NCBI RefSeq assembly: GCF_040744945.1
Contig: NZ_CP160453.1
Span: 5,952,001 to 6,016,000, forward strand
DNA length: 64,000 nt
Reading direction: 5' to 3'
Source of the DNA: Saccharothrix sp. HUAS TT1
Lineage (GTDB): Bacteria > Actinomycetota > Actinomycetes > Mycobacteriales > Pseudonocardiaceae
Numbering within the stretch: the first letter of the stretch is position 1; each line of letters begins with the position of its first letter. The notes under the pieces are model-generated. The model saw only the letters and a program-made list of their open reading frames with translations. It was not told where the DNA came from and did no database searches. The translations under genes and the position numbers were made by a program. Shown piece after piece: positions 61,727 through 64,000 of this stretch.

Positions 61727-63871
61727 ATGGCGGACAGCGGCGTCGGGCGACGGGGCGGGCGCCCGTGGCGGGCGTTGCCGGACGGGCAGCCCGAGCTCAA
61801 CGCCCTGATCACGTGGCTGCGCGACCGGCTGGACCACCACGGGAGGACCCTGCGTGACCTGACAACGCCGATGAACCGCGGCAAGGACACGATCGCCAGG
61901 GCGCTCAGCGGCGACCGGAGGCCGGACTGGGAATTCGTGGTCGCCCTGCTGAGGGCCTGCGTGCCGCACGATCCCCGGGCGTCGGACCGCCTGGTCGCCA
62001 TGGCGGAACCGCTGTGGAACGCCGCCGGGATCGGCACGGCGCCGCTGCCGGTCAACCGCAGTGCGGTCGAATCACTGCGCGCAGAGGTCCGCGCGGCGGA
62101 GACCCGGTGCCTCCGGGCCAGGTCCGCGGTCCACGTCCACCGGACGATCGTCGACCGCCTGCTGTGGCTCTTGAGCGGCCTCATCACCAGCATCGACACG
62201 CTCGCCGAACAGCGCGCGGAGCTGAACGCCAGGATCGCTGTCGAACAAGCCGACCGGCGCGCGGCGCAGGAGGCACTGGGCACAGCGCTCGAGCTCAACG
62301 TCCGACTCGCCGAGGCACGACACCGACTCCCCCAGGCCGAGCAGCAGTTGGACCGGGCACACGCCCAGTTGGCGCGGGCGAACCGGATCCACCAGGACGC
62401 GATCGGCGACCACCTGCACCTCCGTCAACGACTCCTCGAACTCGGTGGTGCCACCACCACCGACCGCGCGGCCTCCTTCGAGCTCGCCGCGCACAACGAC
62501 CACGAACTCATGGGCAGCCTCGACCAGGTCGTGGCCGACGCGGTGCTCACCGCCAGTCGCCAGGCCCTCGACGGCGCTGCCGCCGAACTGGACGACCTGG
62601 CCGGTCCGCCACGCGTACCGGGGGGCGCGCACCTGGCGGACCCGCTGCCCGACGCCCGGTTGCTCGCCGCGTTGAGCGGTGGTGATCGGGCTCCGCAGCA
62701 GTGCGTGCTGCGCGTGGTCGACGCGCTGGTCCACGAGATGCCGTCGCACGGCGGCCACGACCGCACGACGATCGACATCGTGCTGCGGCGCGGGACCGGC
62801 GAAGCGATCGAGGCAGTCGTCGTCCGCGCCCGAGGACGCCGGCTCACCTCGGTCGGGCTGCCCCTGTTGGCGGCAGCGTACCCGTTGGGCAGGAAGATCA
62901 CGGTGGGTGCGGTCACGGACGGCAGGTGGACCGAGTTCGAACTCGACCTGGGTGAACTCGGCGCCGGCCGGCGCCCGACCTCCCGGAGGCGGACGTCGGG
63001 CGCCGAGCCGCCCACCGACGTGGAGGTCGTCATCACCGACGTGCACGCCGACGCCTGGCACGTGCTGCGCAGACCGCGGATGATCGCCGAGCACATCGCG
63101 GACGTGTACAGCCATGCGCTGCGCCAAGGCGACCTCCGTGTCACCGTCGACGGCGATCCGGTGGCACCTCGGCTCCCGTGCGCCTGGAGGGAGGACCGCA
63201 CGGTTCTGCGCCAAGACCAGGTGATCGCCGCGGTGCAGCACGTCGACTTCGTGTTGCCCCCGGACTTCCCCGGCACGCTCGCCCGGGAGCGACCCCGGCG
63301 CGTCCACGGGTGGTTGGGGATCCAGCGGTACCTGCACGAGGTGGACTACGGGATCGACTTCCTGTGGCGGGGCCGCAAGATCCTCGTCCGCGACAAGCGG
63401 CTGTTCACCTGGAACGACCCCCACCACGTCGAGCCGCAGCTGCGCGAGTACCCGGTGGACCTGCCGAACCAGGGGCGGATCATCGGCGAGATCCACTGCG
63501 ACGACTTCGACGTGAACTTCCAGAAGAACGACTTCGAGATCACCGACGACACCCGAGGGCGACTGGCAGCGGGTATCCGCGGCACCGGGCCGATCCTTCC
63601 GATGGCCGCTCGCACACGCGGGTACCCGGAGAACACCAGTCCGCTCGGCCTCTTGGTGCACGGCTTCCGTCGCAGCAGCCCCGGCCTGCGCTGGTTGATG
63701 CCGGGCGACGGTCAGTCATCGCTGCACGAACTGTCACGCCAGTGGGCCGAACGCTTCCGAGCCGGCGACCCCGCGTTCCAGGACGACCGGATCTGGTACG
63801 AAGCAGCCCGTGATCACGAACTGCTCGCGCGCCCCGGGACGACGGCCACGGTGGTCCACCCGTCCGGGTGA
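61727..63871 (+). CDS. HTH-coiled coil-degenerate GHKL/MORC-like protein
   Basis: A 714-residue protein. Residues about 22-95 are XRE-like (TLRDLTTPMNRGKDTIARALSGDRRPDW). About 110-240 is a coiled coil rich in Arg, Glu and Ala. The C-terminal half (about 300-700) resembles GHKL ATPases of the MORC/Hsp90 group: VVDALVHEMPSH occupies the N-box place, and the transducer-like part has DYGIDFLWRGRKILVRD and GRIIGEIHCDDFDVNFQKNDFEI. The usual N-box Asn and the DxGxG loop are not visible, so ATP binding is doubtful. ATG 61727 is the first start before the HTH, though GGAGG is only 1 nt away; ATG 61643 is in frame. Defence or sensor role is inference. Confidence 0.6.
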   Translation: MADSGVGRRGGRPWRALPDGQPELNALITWLRDRLDHHGRTLRDLTTPMNRGKDTIARALSGDRRPDWEFVVALLRACVPHDPRASDRLVAMAEPLWNAAGIGTAPLPVNRSAVESLRAEVRAAETRCLRARSAVHVHRTIVDRLLWLLSGLITSIDTLAEQRAELNARIAVEQADRRAAQEALGTALELNVRLAEARHRLPQAEQQLDRAHAQLARANRIHQDAIGDHLHLRQRLLELGGATTTDRAASFELAAHNDHELMGSLDQVVADAVLTASRQALDGAAAELDDLAGPPRVPGGAHLADPLPDARLLAALSGGDRAPQQCVLRVVDALVHEMPSHGGHDRTTIDIVLRRGTGEAIEAVVVRARGRRLTSVGLPLLAAAYPLGRKITVGAVTDGRWTEFELDLGELGAGRRPTSRRRTSGAEPPTDVEVVITDVHADAWHVLRRPRMIAEHIADVYSHALRQGDLRVTVDGDPVAPRLPCAWREDRTVLRQDQVIAAVQHVDFVLPPDFPGTLARERPRRVHGWLGIQRYLHEVDYGIDFLWRGRKILVRDKRLFTWNDPHHVEPQLREYPVDLPNQGRIIGEIHCDDFDVNFQKNDFEITDDTRGRLAAGIRGTGPILPMAARTRGYPENTSPLGLLVHGFRRSSPGLRWLMPGDGQSSLHELSRQWAERFRAGDPAFQDDRIWYEAARDHELLARPGTTATVVHPSG

Positions 63872-63882
63872 ACCACCGAGCG

Positions 63883-64000
63883 TCAGACGTTGCGCCGGTA
63901 CTGGCCGCCCACCTCGAAGAACGCCTCGGTGATCTGCCCCAGCGTGCACACCCGCGCCGCGTCCACCAGGACCTCGAACACGTTCTCCCCCGACGCCGCG
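63883..64000 (-). CDS. Methylmalonyl-CoA mutase-family protein, C-terminal fragment
   Basis: The last 39 codons before a TGA at 63883-63885 encode GENVFEVLVDAARVCTLGQITEAFFEVGGQYRRNV, the conserved C-terminus of mutase large subunits, closest in wording to the fused isobutyryl-CoA mutase (IcmF) type. The rest lies beyond the window. These enzymes rearrange acyl-CoA thioesters with adenosylcobalamin. Its end is 11 bp from the convergent HTH-GHKL-like gene. Confidence 0.7.
   Translation of the reverse strand, partial: AASGENVFEVLVDAARVCTLGQITEAFFEVGGQYRRNV

Noticed and set aside
1..64000. tRNA, rRNA, insertion sequences and attachment sites
   Set aside because: No cloverleaf with a T-loop, no rRNA, transposase, integrase or flanking repeats were seen.

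Overview
The window is a dense, very GC-rich stretch of actinobacterial chromosome. Strong third-position GC, GTG starts, SARP/BTAD, DUF574 and DUF3152 families, a LexA box of the mycobacterial type and a parE-parC pair all fit this. The gene set suggests a filamentous Pseudonocardiales relative (Saccharothrix, Actinosynnema or Lentzea type); that placement is inference. About 50 genes are called. I see no rRNA, tRNA, insertion sequence or CRISPR array.

Layout. 1-9.6 kb: an ArsR-type regulator cut by the edge, an S41 protease, a SulP transporter, an EF-hand protein, a decayed methyltransferase, an SF1 helicase with a nuclease-like tail, a methyltransferase facing an XRE-cupin regulator, an alpha/beta hydrolase and an RsbW-like ATP-binding protein. 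9.6-19.1 kb: P450 plus secreted hydrolase, a DUF574 methyltransferase overlapping a PAS-GGDEF-EAL protein with degenerate catalytic motifs, a secreted GH26 mannanase with a perfect CebR-type box, and an SDR/TetR pair. 19.1-30.5 kb: a large AAA regulator, a DrrAB-like exporter with an FMN reductase, hisG, an acyltransferase, a GNAT protein, the CE1758/CE1759 flavin pair and an acyl-CoA-dehydrogenase-like enzyme.

30.5-42.2 kb: a 1863-residue HTH-NACHT-HEAT protein divergent from a small membrane protein, then parC with a 316-residue intein and parE. 42.2-49.5 kb: a regulatory leader with a LexA box, a large protein with a possible ADP-ribosyltransferase-like tail, and envelope or secreted enzymes (polysaccharide deacetylase, DUF4015 glycosidase, DUF3152 protease) plus a TPR protein. 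49.7-55.4 kb: a beta-glucoside uptake operon (binding protein, two permeases, GH1) divergent from its LacI regulator, with a textbook LacI-family operator. 55.5-58.2 kb: zinc dehydrogenase with a partner, and a SARP with a membrane protein. 58.4-60.5 kb: manganese catalase followed by an NRAMP transporter. 61.4-63.9 kb: a second large HTH-fused protein (coiled coil plus degenerate GHKL/MORC-like module), again divergent from a tiny membrane protein and preceded by an array of GTTGTC/GACAAC half-sites. The window closes in the 3' end of a methylmalonyl-CoA-mutase-family gene.

The most unusual items are the two HTH-fused loci (NACHT-HEAT and GHKL-like), each paired head to head with a small transmembrane protein, and the ParC intein, whose homing-endonuclease blocks are eroded and whose block-B histidine appears to be replaced.
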